A DNA stretch of 64,000 nt from CAVSUB01 sp963816725 (GTDB lineage Bacteria > Acidobacteriota > Vicinamibacteria > Vicinamibacterales > 2-12-FULL-66-21): contig CAWFMC010000021.1 in NCBI GenBank assembly GCA_963816725.1, positions 62,001-126,000 on the forward strand, written 5' to 3'. The translations under genes and the position numbers were made by a program. The notes beneath the pieces are model-generated. The model was given only the letters and a program-made list of their open reading frames with translations. It was not told where the DNA came from and did no database searches. Below, piece after piece: positions 8,556 to 16,136 of the stretch (positions are counted from its first letter, which is position 1; each line of letters starts with the position of its first letter).

Positions 8556-9311
8556 GTGATCTTTCACAAGTTCTGGTCGTCGTTCGTGGCGCAGATCAAC
8601 AAGGTGGCGAACCTGTTCTGGGAAGCGGACCCGATTGCGCAGATGCGCTACGAGTACGACCAGGCCGTCGCGCAGTTGAAGGAAGGCCGCGGTGGGCTGG
8701 AGCAATATCGGGGGCTGGTCGAACGGGTCAGCCGCCAGGTCTCGGCCAATCGCGCCCACGTGACCAAGCTCGAAGCCGAGACCAAGGCGTACCTGAAAGC
8801 CGGCGACCGGACCACCGCCGCCAAGTTTGCGCTCGAGCTGCAGAAGGCGAAAGAGGAGCTCGCCACCAACGAGGGGCAGCTGAACCTGCACGAGACTGCC
8901 TACGGCAACAGCCTGAAGAAGATCCAGCACGCCAACGAGAAGTTGATCGAGCTGCGCGAGAAGATCACCAAGTACGACGCGGAGCTGAAGATGAGCGCCG
9001 CGGAGGCCGAGATCGCCAAGCTGTCGGAAACGTTCAACGTCAACCTGACGACGGACTTTGGCGAAATCGAGAGCGTCATCCAGCAGCGCATCGATCAGAA
9101 TCGCGGCAAGGTCCGGGTCGCCGCGGATTTGTCGAACGAAGGCATCGCCGACATCCAGGCCGAGGAGCGCATGCGCGCGCAGCTGGCCGAGGATGCGCTC
9201 AGCAACTTCGAGGTGGAGCTCGGGCTCAAGTCCCCCGATACGACGCCAATCGCGCAGACGGCCAAGGACCTCGGGCCGGCCACCGAGAAAGCCGTCGAGA
9301 AGCAGATGTAG
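8556..9311 (+). CDS. pspA: PspA/IM30 (ESCRT-III-like) membrane-stress protein
   Basis: A 251-residue protein of the PspA/Vipp1 family: an N-terminal amphipathic segment (VIFHKFWSSFVAQINKVANLFW) and then long charged coiled coil to about residue 220, with few breaks and no enzyme motif. The GTG start at 8556 is chosen because AAGGAG lies 6 bases upstream; an in-frame ATG at 8493 would add residues translated from the dispersed repeat. PspA proteins coat and remodel the inner membrane under proton-motive-force stress. Its place between a VWA lipoprotein and an ABC transporter suggests it protects or regulates that membrane complex. Confidence 0.82.
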   Translation: MIFHKFWSSFVAQINKVANLFWEADPIAQMRYEYDQAVAQLKEGRGGLEQYRGLVERVSRQVSANRAHVTKLEAETKAYLKAGDRTTAAKFALELQKAKEELATNEGQLNLHETAYGNSLKKIQHANEKLIELREKITKYDAELKMSAAEAEIAKLSETFNVNLTTDFGEIESVIQQRIDQNRGKVRVAADLSNEGIADIQAEERMRAQLAEDALSNFEVELGLKSPDTTPIAQTAKDLGPATEKAVEKQM

Positions 9312-9404
9312 ACCCGGGCCCGACGCGCGCGTCACCCGAGGGGCCGTGCGGCCCATCGAACTCCGAGTCAACATCTGCGGCGACGAGAGGAGCTCCTGCA
9401 CATC

Positions 9405-11138
9405 ATGGCGAACGGACAACCCAAACCCGCGTTCTACGCCGCGGTTTTCATCGTGATCGTCGGCCTGGTCGGCCTCGCGCTCTACCGCTACGGCGCGATC
9501 GGCACGCGCACCCCCACCGGTCAGATTTCGGGTGACGAGCTCAAGCAGCTCCAGAAGGGGGCTGAAGCGCCGGACGCATCTGGCATCACCACGGTCAAGG
9601 AATACAACTACGTTCCGGCCGCCAAGCTCCCTGAGGTCAAGGGCATCTCCAACTACACCGCGATGAACGACCGGACGGTCCGCTTCGCGATCAACGTGTG
9701 GGCCGGGTGGGGACCGATCATCTACGCCAACAACGGCTTCAAGGCCGGCAAGGTGTGGAAAACGCCGTCCGGCAAGGATTTCAAGATCGAGCTGGTGCTG
9801 ATCGACGACCCGGTGGCGATGCGCGATGCATTTGCCGCCGGCAACATCCATGTCGGCTGGGCGACGCTCGACATGGTGCCGCTCTTCATGGAAGGGCTGC
9901 GCAAGGACTCGCGCGTCATGCCGCGCATCTACCAGCAGGTCGACTGGTCCAACGGCGGCGACGGCATCGTCGTTCGCGACGTGGTCAAGACGGTGGCCGA
10001 CCTGCGCGGGAAGACGGTCGTCCTGGCGCAGAATTCGCCGTCGCACTTCTTCGTGCTGAACGCGCTGATCAATGGCGGCGTGCAGCCGGCCGAGGTGAAC
10101 TTCAAGTTCACCCAGGACGCGTTCCAGGCCGCGGCGGCGTTCAACGCCGACAAGAGCCTGGCGGGCGTCGTCAGCTGGGCCCCTGACATCTACAATCTCG
10201 AGAAGGTCAAGGGCAACAAGATCATCGTCAGCACCGGGACGGCCAACAAGCTGATCGCCGATGTGTGGTTCGCTCGCGCCGACTTCGCCAAGGACAACCC
10301 GGACATCATGGAAGGGATCGTCCGCGGGATCTTCGACGGCATGCAGGACCTCAAGACACAGGAGAACAAGCAGAAGGTCTCGAAGCTGATGGCCGCGGGG
10401 TACTCGATCCCGGAGAGTGACGCCTTGAACATGCTGGGTGACGCGCACTCGACCAACTACGCCGAGAACCGCGAGTTCTTCCTCAACCAGAACAACCCGA
10501 CCAATTTCGAGCGCACCTGGAACACCGCCTACTTCCTCTACAAGAAGATCGGCGCGGTGACGCAGCAGACGCCGTTCGATCAGGTGATGGACTTCTCGGT
10601 CATCCAGAAGCTGGCCGGCGAGCCCAAGTACGCGAACCAGAAAAACGAGTACGACGTCCAGTTCGCACCGGCGAGCGCCGGCACGGTGCAGGGTGAGAAG
10701 GACGAGATCCTCACGAAGACGGTCGTCATCCACTTCTTCCCGAACTCGTGGGACTTGAACAAGAAGATCACCCGCAGCGGCGACAACGGCAAGGAAGTGG
10801 AGGAGCTCTACGATCCGAACGTCGTGCCGGTGGTCGAGGAAATCGGCAAGCTCGCCGGCCAGTACGGCGCGGCGCGGATCGTGATCGAAGGACACACCGA
10901 CGCGTCGATGAAGGGCCAGGTGCCGAAGAGCCTGGTGCAGGAGCTGTCGCTCAACCGCGCGAACTCGGTGAAGGAAGCGCTGGTCCGGAAGTTCCCGACG
11001 CTCCAGCCGAATCAGTTCTCGACTGCGGGTATCGGCTGGGATCGCCCCGCCGACGACGCAGATCCGGGCAATGCAGCCAAGAATCGCCGCGTGGAAATCA
11101 AGGTCTACCCGGCCGAGTCGGCGACTCCGGCGAAGTGA
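9405..11138 (+). CDS. ABC solute-binding protein fused to OmpA-like peptidoglycan-binding domain
   Basis: 577 residues. A single N-terminal membrane anchor (about 10-27; no cleavage site) precedes a type II periplasmic binding fold of the NMT1/SsuA/phosphate-phosphonate type (about 80-430, with INVWAGWGPI, DDPVAMRDAFAAG, LRGKTVVLAQNSP). A C-terminal OmpA domain (about 440-575) has the peptidoglycan motif EGHTDASMKG...LSLNRANSVKEAL...NRRVEIKV. The ATG follows GAGGAG. The downstream permease start overlaps its stop. The architecture implies a binding protein tethered to both inner membrane and cell wall. The ligand is unknown; nitrate, sulfonate, taurine or a thiamine precursor are typical of the family. 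Confidence 0.88.
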   Translation: MANGQPKPAFYAAVFIVIVGLVGLALYRYGAIGTRTPTGQISGDELKQLQKGAEAPDASGITTVKEYNYVPAAKLPEVKGISNYTAMNDRTVRFAINVWAGWGPIIYANNGFKAGKVWKTPSGKDFKIELVLIDDPVAMRDAFAAGNIHVGWATLDMVPLFMEGLRKDSRVMPRIYQQVDWSNGGDGIVVRDVVKTVADLRGKTVVLAQNSPSHFFVLNALINGGVQPAEVNFKFTQDAFQAAAAFNADKSLAGVVSWAPDIYNLEKVKGNKIIVSTGTANKLIADVWFARADFAKDNPDIMEGIVRGIFDGMQDLKTQENKQKVSKLMAAGYSIPESDALNMLGDAHSTNYAENREFFLNQNNPTNFERTWNTAYFLYKKIGAVTQQTPFDQVMDFSVIQKLAGEPKYANQKNEYDVQFAPASAGTVQGEKDEILTKTVVIHFFPNSWDLNKKITRSGDNGKEVEELYDPNVVPVVEEIGKLAGQYGAARIVIEGHTDASMKGQVPKSLVQELSLNRANSVKEALVRKFPTLQPNQFSTAGIGWDRPADDADPGNAAKNRRVEIKVYPAESATPAK

Positions 11139-11959
11139 AGATCCCGTCGCGGTATTCGTCGGTGATGGAGCTGCGGCAGCAGACGCCGCAGCCGCTGCGC
11201 ACGCTCGCTGGGGTGTTCACGGTGGGCGCGGTGCTCCTGGTGTGGTGGGCGCTCACGCGAGGAGCTGTCGCCGAGGAACGCATCATCTCCCCGGCCCTCC
11301 TCCCCAGCCCCGCGGAGGTGGTCAGGAGCTTCGGCTCGCTGTGGTACGAGCGGGCCCTGATGCAGAGCGTCGCGGCTTCTCTGCAGCGGGTCCTGATCGG
11401 CTTCGGGCTGGCGATTCTCGTCGGCGTGCCGGCCGGCGTGGTCGCGGCCAGCTGGCGCCTGTTCGAAGCGGGCAGCGCCCCCTTCGTCCTGTTCGGCCGC
11501 AACGTGCCGATGGCCGCGCTGATTCCGCTCACCATGATGTGGTTCGGGATCGACGAGACGCAGAAGGTGCTGTTCATCTTCATCGCCTGCGTGCCGTTCA
11601 TCTTCTCCGACACGATGTCCGCGATTGCCGGAGTGCCGGAACGCTACATCGAGACCGCTCAGACCCTCGGCGCCTCGGAACTCCAGATCGTCAGGAAGGT
11701 GCTCGTGCCGCTGGCCCTGCCGGACATCTACAACGGACTGCGACACTTGTTCGGCCTGGCCTTTGGCTACATCATGCTGGCCGAGGTCGTGAACGCCGAA
11801 CACGGTCTCGGCCGGCTGCTGATGGACAGTCAGCGGCGTTCCATTCCACAGCACGTCATCCTGATCCTGATCATCGTGAGTCTGCTGGCGTACGGCATCG
11901 ATCGCCTCCTGCTCTGGTTCCAGCGCGGGCTGTTTCCCTACCGTACGGTCGACGCGTGA
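11135..11959 (+). CDS. ABC transporter permease (SsuC/TauC type)
   Basis: A 274-residue inner-membrane permease with about six helices and the BPD_transp_1 signature region (IETAQTLGASELQIVRKVLVPLALPDI), whose EAA-like loop contacts the ATPase. The GTG at 11135 overlaps the upstream stop as GTGA, so translation is coupled to the binding protein; an internal ATG at 11165 is an alternative start. It pairs with the ATPase that follows. The family imports sulfonates, taurine, nitrate or similar small anions, but substrate cannot be assigned here. Confidence 0.9.
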   Translation: MKIPSRYSSVMELRQQTPQPLRTLAGVFTVGAVLLVWWALTRGAVAEERIISPALLPSPAEVVRSFGSLWYERALMQSVAASLQRVLIGFGLAILVGVPAGVVAASWRLFEAGSAPFVLFGRNVPMAALIPLTMMWFGIDETQKVLFIFIACVPFIFSDTMSAIAGVPERYIETAQTLGASELQIVRKVLVPLALPDIYNGLRHLFGLAFGYIMLAEVVNAEHGLGRLLMDSQRRSIPQHVILILIIVSLLAYGIDRLLLWFQRGLFPYRTVDA

Positions 11960-12807
11960 GCACCGACGGACCCATCGTTCCCGGATCGGCCGACCTCGCG
12001 GCGGAGCTGCCGCCGGTCGTCGAGTTCCGCAATGTCACGAAGCGCTTCGGCGACCTGACGGTCATCCGGAACGTGACGTTCACCGTCCCCGACCTCCCGA
12101 ACAAGGGAGAGTTCATCGCGATCCTTGGTCCCTCAGGCTGCGGCAAGTCGACCGTGCTGCGGCTGATCGCCGGCCTGCGGCCGCACCACCCGGCGACGGA
12201 GGGGACCGTCCTGGTCCAGGCGAAAGCGGTCGAGGAGCCCGGTCCTGACCGCAGCATGGTGTTCCAGGACTACACGTCGTTCGACCATCGCACGGTCGAG
12301 GACAACGTCGCGTTCGGGCTCGAGTGCCGCGGCGTCCCGGCCAAGGAGCGCCGGGAGCGGGCGCGAGCATGGATCGCCAAGGTCGGGCTCAACGTCGATC
12401 GCGACGCATTGAAGTATCCGAGCCAGCTGTCCGGCGGCATGCGCCAGCGGGTGGCAATCGCCCGGACGCTGATCCTTTCGCCGCGGATCATCCTGATGGA
12501 CGAGCCGTTCGGCGCGCTCGATCCGACGACCCGCCTGAACATGCAGTCGCTCCTCGTCGACCTCTGGCGCGAGGCGCAAGCAACGGTGTTCTTCGTCACC
12601 CACTCGATCGAGGAAGCGGTCTACCTTGGCGATCGGGTCTACGTCTTTTCCTCGGCGCCTGGGACTATCCTGCGCGAGATGGCCCTGCCCGCACCACACC
12701 TCCCGCCGAAGGAGATGCAGCGTGAGCCGGAGTTCGTCGAGCGCTGCTTCGACATCCGCGACACCATCGACACGCTCGAAGCCTCGACCCGCGCGGGTGA
12801 CGATTGA
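11956..12807 (+). CDS. ABC transporter ATP-binding protein (SsuB/TauB type)
   Basis: A 283-residue ATPase with Walker A GPSGCGKST, Q-loop VFQDYTSFDHRTVEDN, signature LSGGMRQRVAIARTL, Walker B ILMDEPFGALD and switch His in VTHSIEEA. The GTG start overlaps the permease stop (GTGA). The C-terminal ~35 residues extend beyond the nucleotide-binding domain, as is usual in this subfamily. It energises the transporter formed with the permease at 11135 and the OmpA-tethered binding protein. Confidence 0.93.
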   Translation: MSTDGPIVPGSADLAAELPPVVEFRNVTKRFGDLTVIRNVTFTVPDLPNKGEFIAILGPSGCGKSTVLRLIAGLRPHHPATEGTVLVQAKAVEEPGPDRSMVFQDYTSFDHRTVEDNVAFGLECRGVPAKERRERARAWIAKVGLNVDRDALKYPSQLSGGMRQRVAIARTLILSPRIILMDEPFGALDPTTRLNMQSLLVDLWREAQATVFFVTHSIEEAVYLGDRVYVFSSAPGTILREMALPAPHLPPKEMQREPEFVERCFDIRDTIDTLEASTRAGDD

Positions 12808-13731
12808 GCACGCCGCTCTCACCGTTGCCGCCGTCGTCCGGCCCGCGGCGCGAAGCGTCGATGGCCGACTATCTCCGCGAAGCGTTCCTGTTCCGCTGGA
12901 ATCTGTTGTTGTTCGGCGGCGGGGCCGCCGCGGCGGCCCTCACGCCGCTGGCCCCCGTACTGCTGCCGCTGGTGGCGGCCGGCGAGCTCGCGTACCTGAC
13001 CGGCCTGGTTTCGATGCCGCGCTTCCGCAAGGCGATCGACGTCAAGGTGCTGGGCACGTCCGGGAGCGTCGTCGCGCGCGGAGGGATCCCCGCCTGCGCC
13101 GTCGCTGCTGGATATGCTGTCCGGTCTTCCGGTGGAAGCCCGCAAACGGTTCGAGCGGCTGCACGCCCGATGCGTCGAGATGCGGACCATCGCCGCCGGT
13201 GTCCGCGGCGCCGCTTCCGGTCAGGCCTCGGCCAGCGAGGAAATGCGCACGCCGGGGCTGGACCGCCTGCTCTGGCTGTTCCTGCGATTGCTGGTGTCGA
13301 AGACCGCGCTCGATCGCTTCCTGCAGACGATGAACGAGACCGAGATCACGACCCGCCTCGCGGAGCTGCGCAAGAACTTCGAGGGGGCCCAGGCGGGCGG
13401 CGACGATCGGATCGTGCGATCGCTGCAAGACAGCATCGCGATGGCCGAGCTGCGGCTCGACAACTTCGGCCGGGCGAAGAAGAACGCCGACTTCGTGTCG
13501 ATCGAGCTCGATCGCATCGAAGGCAAGATCCAGACGCTTGCGGAGATGGCGGTCAACCGGCAGGATCCGGACTTCCTCAGCAGCCAGGTCGACTCCGCTG
13601 CCGAGAGCATGCGTCAGACGGAGAAGGCCGTCAGCGAGCTCCAGCACCTGACCGGGCTCGCCGATCAGCTCGAAGAGCCGCCGCCAATCATGGAGACCGA
13701 CCTGCGAGGAGCGCTGCGTGACCACGCCTGA
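12804..13731 (+). CDS. membrane hairpin plus coiled-coil protein, frameshifted
   Basis: About 308 residues in two frames joined near 13075. The first frame (TTG at 12804 overlapping the ATPase stop, or ATG at 12861) has a hydrophobic hairpin (WNLLLFGGGAAAAALTPLAP and following, about residues 32-70). The second gives a charged helical protein (ARKRFERLHARCVEM...TRLAELRKNFEGAQ...). Removing one base from the CGCGCGCGG run restores one frame, so an assembly insertion is likely. Its last 14 bases overlap the AAA gene. No named domain is recognised. Its shape (membrane-anchored coiled coil next to PspA and AAA) suggests a scaffold or adaptor. Confidence 0.7.
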
Positions 13732-15487
13732 CGTGCAGGAGCCGCGGCGCCCGGCCGATTTCCCGACCTGGGTGGCGCCGTGGGCCAATCAGGTCGCCGA
13801 CCTGTTCTTCTCGGGGACGACCGCCGCGTTCGTGCTGCACGGCAACACGTACGACCTGTTCCGGATGGATGCCAGGGCCGAGCGCTACGGCGTGCTCGCC
13901 GAGTTCCTCGCGGAGCAGCTTTTTGGGCGCTGGTCGCTGGTGCTGCACTACGACCTCGGACGCGGGTTGCGGGCCTTCGCCGGTCGCGACGAAGCGCGCC
14001 TCAAGGAGATGGTCGCGCTGGCCAACCGCCGCGTCGGCGATCTCTCCACGCTCTCGCGCGAGCCGGCGGCGACGTTCGCGATCCTCGATCGCTTCGTCCG
14101 CGCCAACATCATGGCCAAGGAGGAGGATCGCCTGAGCGTGGCGGTGATCCTCGATCAGGCGTCCTATCTCTTTCCGGCCGGCGAGCCGGGGCGGGCCAGC
14201 CTCCAGACGTCGTCACAGGTGGTGACGATGCTGAACTGGGCGATGAGCCCGCACGTGAAACGCCTGAACATGGCGTTCGTGCTGATCGACGAGCGCCTGT
14301 CTGACGTCAGCGATCGGCTCACCGGCAATCCGCACGTCGCGTCGATCGAGGTGCCACTGCCGGACGAAGAGGAGCGCCGGCTGTTCGTGGAGTCGAGCGG
14401 CGGCCAGGCGCTTGCGGCGGTCTCGGACTACAGCGCCGCCGAACTGGGCACGTTGACCGCCGGGATCTCGATCACCGATCTGAACGTGCTGATCCAATCG
14501 GCGCGCGAGACCGGCCGGCGCCTGGACAGCAAGGTCTTCCGCGCGCTGAAGAAGCGGCTCCTCGAGCGGCAGTGCCGTGGGCTGCTCGAGTTCATCGAGC
14601 CGAAGTGGACCCTCGATACGGTGGTCGGGCACGAGGCGGCCAAGGCGCGGCTGCGGGAAGATGCGGCGCTCCTGAAGCGCGGCGCGCTCGACACGCTGCC
14701 GATGGGATATCTGTTGTGCGGTCCCGTCGGCACCGGCAAGTCGTTCCTGGCCCAATGCGTCAGCGGCGAGATCGGCGTGCCCTGCCTGATGCTCAAGAAC
14801 TTCCGTTCGAAATACGTCGGCGAGACGGAAGGGAACCTCGAACGGGTGCTGGCCGTTCTTCGGGCCATGGGCCCGGTGGTGGTCGTCGTCGACGAAGCGG
14901 ACGCGGCGCTGGGCAGCCGCGAGCAGGACGGTGATTCCGGAACGTCCAGCCGCGTGTTCGGGATGATCGCCGCGCAGATGGGGGACACGAAGTACCGGGG
15001 CCGCATCTTGTGGATGCTGCTGACTGCGCGTCCCGACCTGCTGCCGATCGATCTCAAGCGTCAGGGCCGGGCCGAGGTCCACATCCCGCTGTTCTATCCG
15101 ACCGACGAAGCCGAGATCCGCCAGATGTTCGTGATCATGGCCCGGAAGCTCGGCACCACGCTCACGCTCGAGGACGTCCCGTCGATTCCGCAGAAGGGGC
15201 ACCTCTCGGGCGCGGACATCGAAGGCATGGCCGGCCGCGCCTGGCGCCTCTCGCTCCTCGCCGGCCAGAACCGAATCACCAAGGAGGCGCTCGAGCAGGT
15301 GGTGTCGCAGTTCATGCCGTCCACGCAGGGGCTCGAACGCGAGCTGCAGGAGACCGCGGCAGTACTCGAGTGCACCGATCGCCAGTTCCTGCCGGACGCC
15401 ATCGTCGCGAAGATGGAAGCCGAAGGCGGCCGCGGCAAGCTGCAGGCGCGGCTCACGGCGATCAAGCAACTAGTCGAGGCCATGTGA
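13718..15487 (+). CDS. AAA ATPase, Ycf46-like, with degenerate N-terminal half
   Basis: 589 residues. The C-terminal half is a canonical AAA module: Walker A CGPVGTGKS (about 333-341), pore-like loop RSKYVGETEGNLERVL, Walker B VVVVVDEADAALG, sensor I LLTARPDLLP, and a C-terminal lid. The N-terminal ~300 residues (FVLHGNTYDLFR...VILDQASYLFP) read like a second AAA-type fold without a Walker A, as in Ycf46-type proteins. The GTG at 13718 follows GAGGAG and overlaps the coiled-coil gene. It is cytoplasmic. The likely role is remodelling of PspA or coiled-coil assemblies; that link is inferred from the operon. Confidence 0.88.
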   Translation: MTTPDVQEPRRPADFPTWVAPWANQVADLFFSGTTAAFVLHGNTYDLFRMDARAERYGVLAEFLAEQLFGRWSLVLHYDLGRGLRAFAGRDEARLKEMVALANRRVGDLSTLSREPAATFAILDRFVRANIMAKEEDRLSVAVILDQASYLFPAGEPGRASLQTSSQVVTMLNWAMSPHVKRLNMAFVLIDERLSDVSDRLTGNPHVASIEVPLPDEEERRLFVESSGGQALAAVSDYSAAELGTLTAGISITDLNVLIQSARETGRRLDSKVFRALKKRLLERQCRGLLEFIEPKWTLDTVVGHEAAKARLREDAALLKRGALDTLPMGYLLCGPVGTGKSFLAQCVSGEIGVPCLMLKNFRSKYVGETEGNLERVLAVLRAMGPVVVVVDEADAALGSREQDGDSGTSSRVFGMIAAQMGDTKYRGRILWMLLTARPDLLPIDLKRQGRAEVHIPLFYPTDEAEIRQMFVIMARKLGTTLTLEDVPSIPQKGHLSGADIEGMAGRAWRLSLLAGQNRITKEALEQVVSQFMPSTQGLERELQETAAVLECTDRQFLPDAIVAKMEAEGGRGKLQARLTAIKQLVEAM

Positions 15488-15641
15488 TCTCTGGCGCTGG
15501 TCACATGGCCCAAGCCTCAGGCTACAGGCTACGGGCTCCAGACTACAGGCCACCGGCACGCACCGCCCGAAGCCTGAAGCCTGAAGCCTGAAGCCAATTT
15601 AACGAGCGCAAGCCCCGAAGGGGCGAGCGCGAGAGGACCCT
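15488..15641. repeat. GCCTGAA short-repeat array and GAAG triloop hairpin
   Basis: Between the AAA gene and the last gene of the cluster lie repeated GGCTACAGGCTAC and AAGCCTGAAGCCTGAAGCC words (about 15520-15595). A GCGCAAGCCCCGAAGGGGC hairpin (perfect GCCCC/GGGGC stem, about 15610-15622) follows, just upstream of the GAGAGGA ribosome binding site of the next gene. These are low-complexity noncoding words of the kind seen at other junctions in this window. Confidence 0.65.
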
Positions 15642-15929
15642 ATGCCCCGTACCAGTTGGTTCGATGACACTCAGGAGCATCCGCTCATTCAGGAACAGGT
15701 CTCCAAGCTCGAGTCCTTCACTACCGCACTGGCCGATGGCGTGGTGACGAAGCAGGAGCTGGCCGGCCAGGAAGAACGCCTGGTCGCGGCGATGAAGGCG
15801 CTCGAAGGTGTGCTGAGCGACGAGCAGCACGCCGCCGCGACCCGCACGATGGTCGAGCTGACGGCCTACAACATCATGCGGCTGCTCCATGAGCTGCATG
15901 CGGAGCGCGCGCGCATGGCGTTCAAATAG
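15642..15929 (+). CDS. small all-helical hypothetical protein ending the VWA-PspA-ABC-AAA cluster
   Basis: A 95-residue acidic/amphipathic protein with an ATG behind GAGAGGA. Sequence such as LIQEQVSKLESFTTALADG and EERLVAAMKALEGVLSDEQ predicts three or four helices with heptad-like spacing and no membrane segment. No family is recognised. It is on the same strand as the cluster but separated by a repeat-bearing gap, so membership is probable rather than certain. Confidence 0.65.
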   Translation: MPRTSWFDDTQEHPLIQEQVSKLESFTTALADGVVTKQELAGQEERLVAAMKALEGVLSDEQHAAATRTMVELTAYNIMRLLHELHAERARMAFK

Positions 15930-15933
15930 AGAA

Positions 15934-16136
15934 CTCAGACGGGACCCGGGACTCGGGACTCGGGATCCGGGGAATCAGCTCGAGCCGCCGACGATATGCG
16001 GCGGCCTGTTCCCCCATGCTCCGATGAGAAGTGGGTTGCCGTCGTCAGAACCGGTTTGAACTGCCGGATCCCGAGTCCCGGATCCCGAGTCGTCCGGGTC
16101 CCGACCCGGGTCCCGAGTCCCGAGTCCCGCGGATCG
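15934..16136. repeat. long imperfect palindrome built from GGGACTCGGGA words
   Basis: The left side has GGGACCCGGGACTCGGGACT and related words. The right side (about 16060-16132) has the complementary CCGAGTCCCGGATCCCGAG words, so the two arms can fold on each other across a ~90-base centre. It sits in the convergent gap between the small helical gene and the S9 peptidase, where a bidirectional terminator would be expected. No T-run is present. Confidence 0.7.

Noticed and set aside
8448..10895. 815-residue minus-strand reading frame opposite the PspA and SBP-OmpA genes
   Set aside because: Its peptide is compositional (L/R/V/D/H-rich, no domain) and mirrors the third-position GC of the real genes on the other strand.
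15605..15625. intrinsic terminator after the AAA gene
   Set aside because: There is a GCCCC-GAA-GGGGC hairpin but no T-run, and it lies immediately before the next gene's ribosome binding site.
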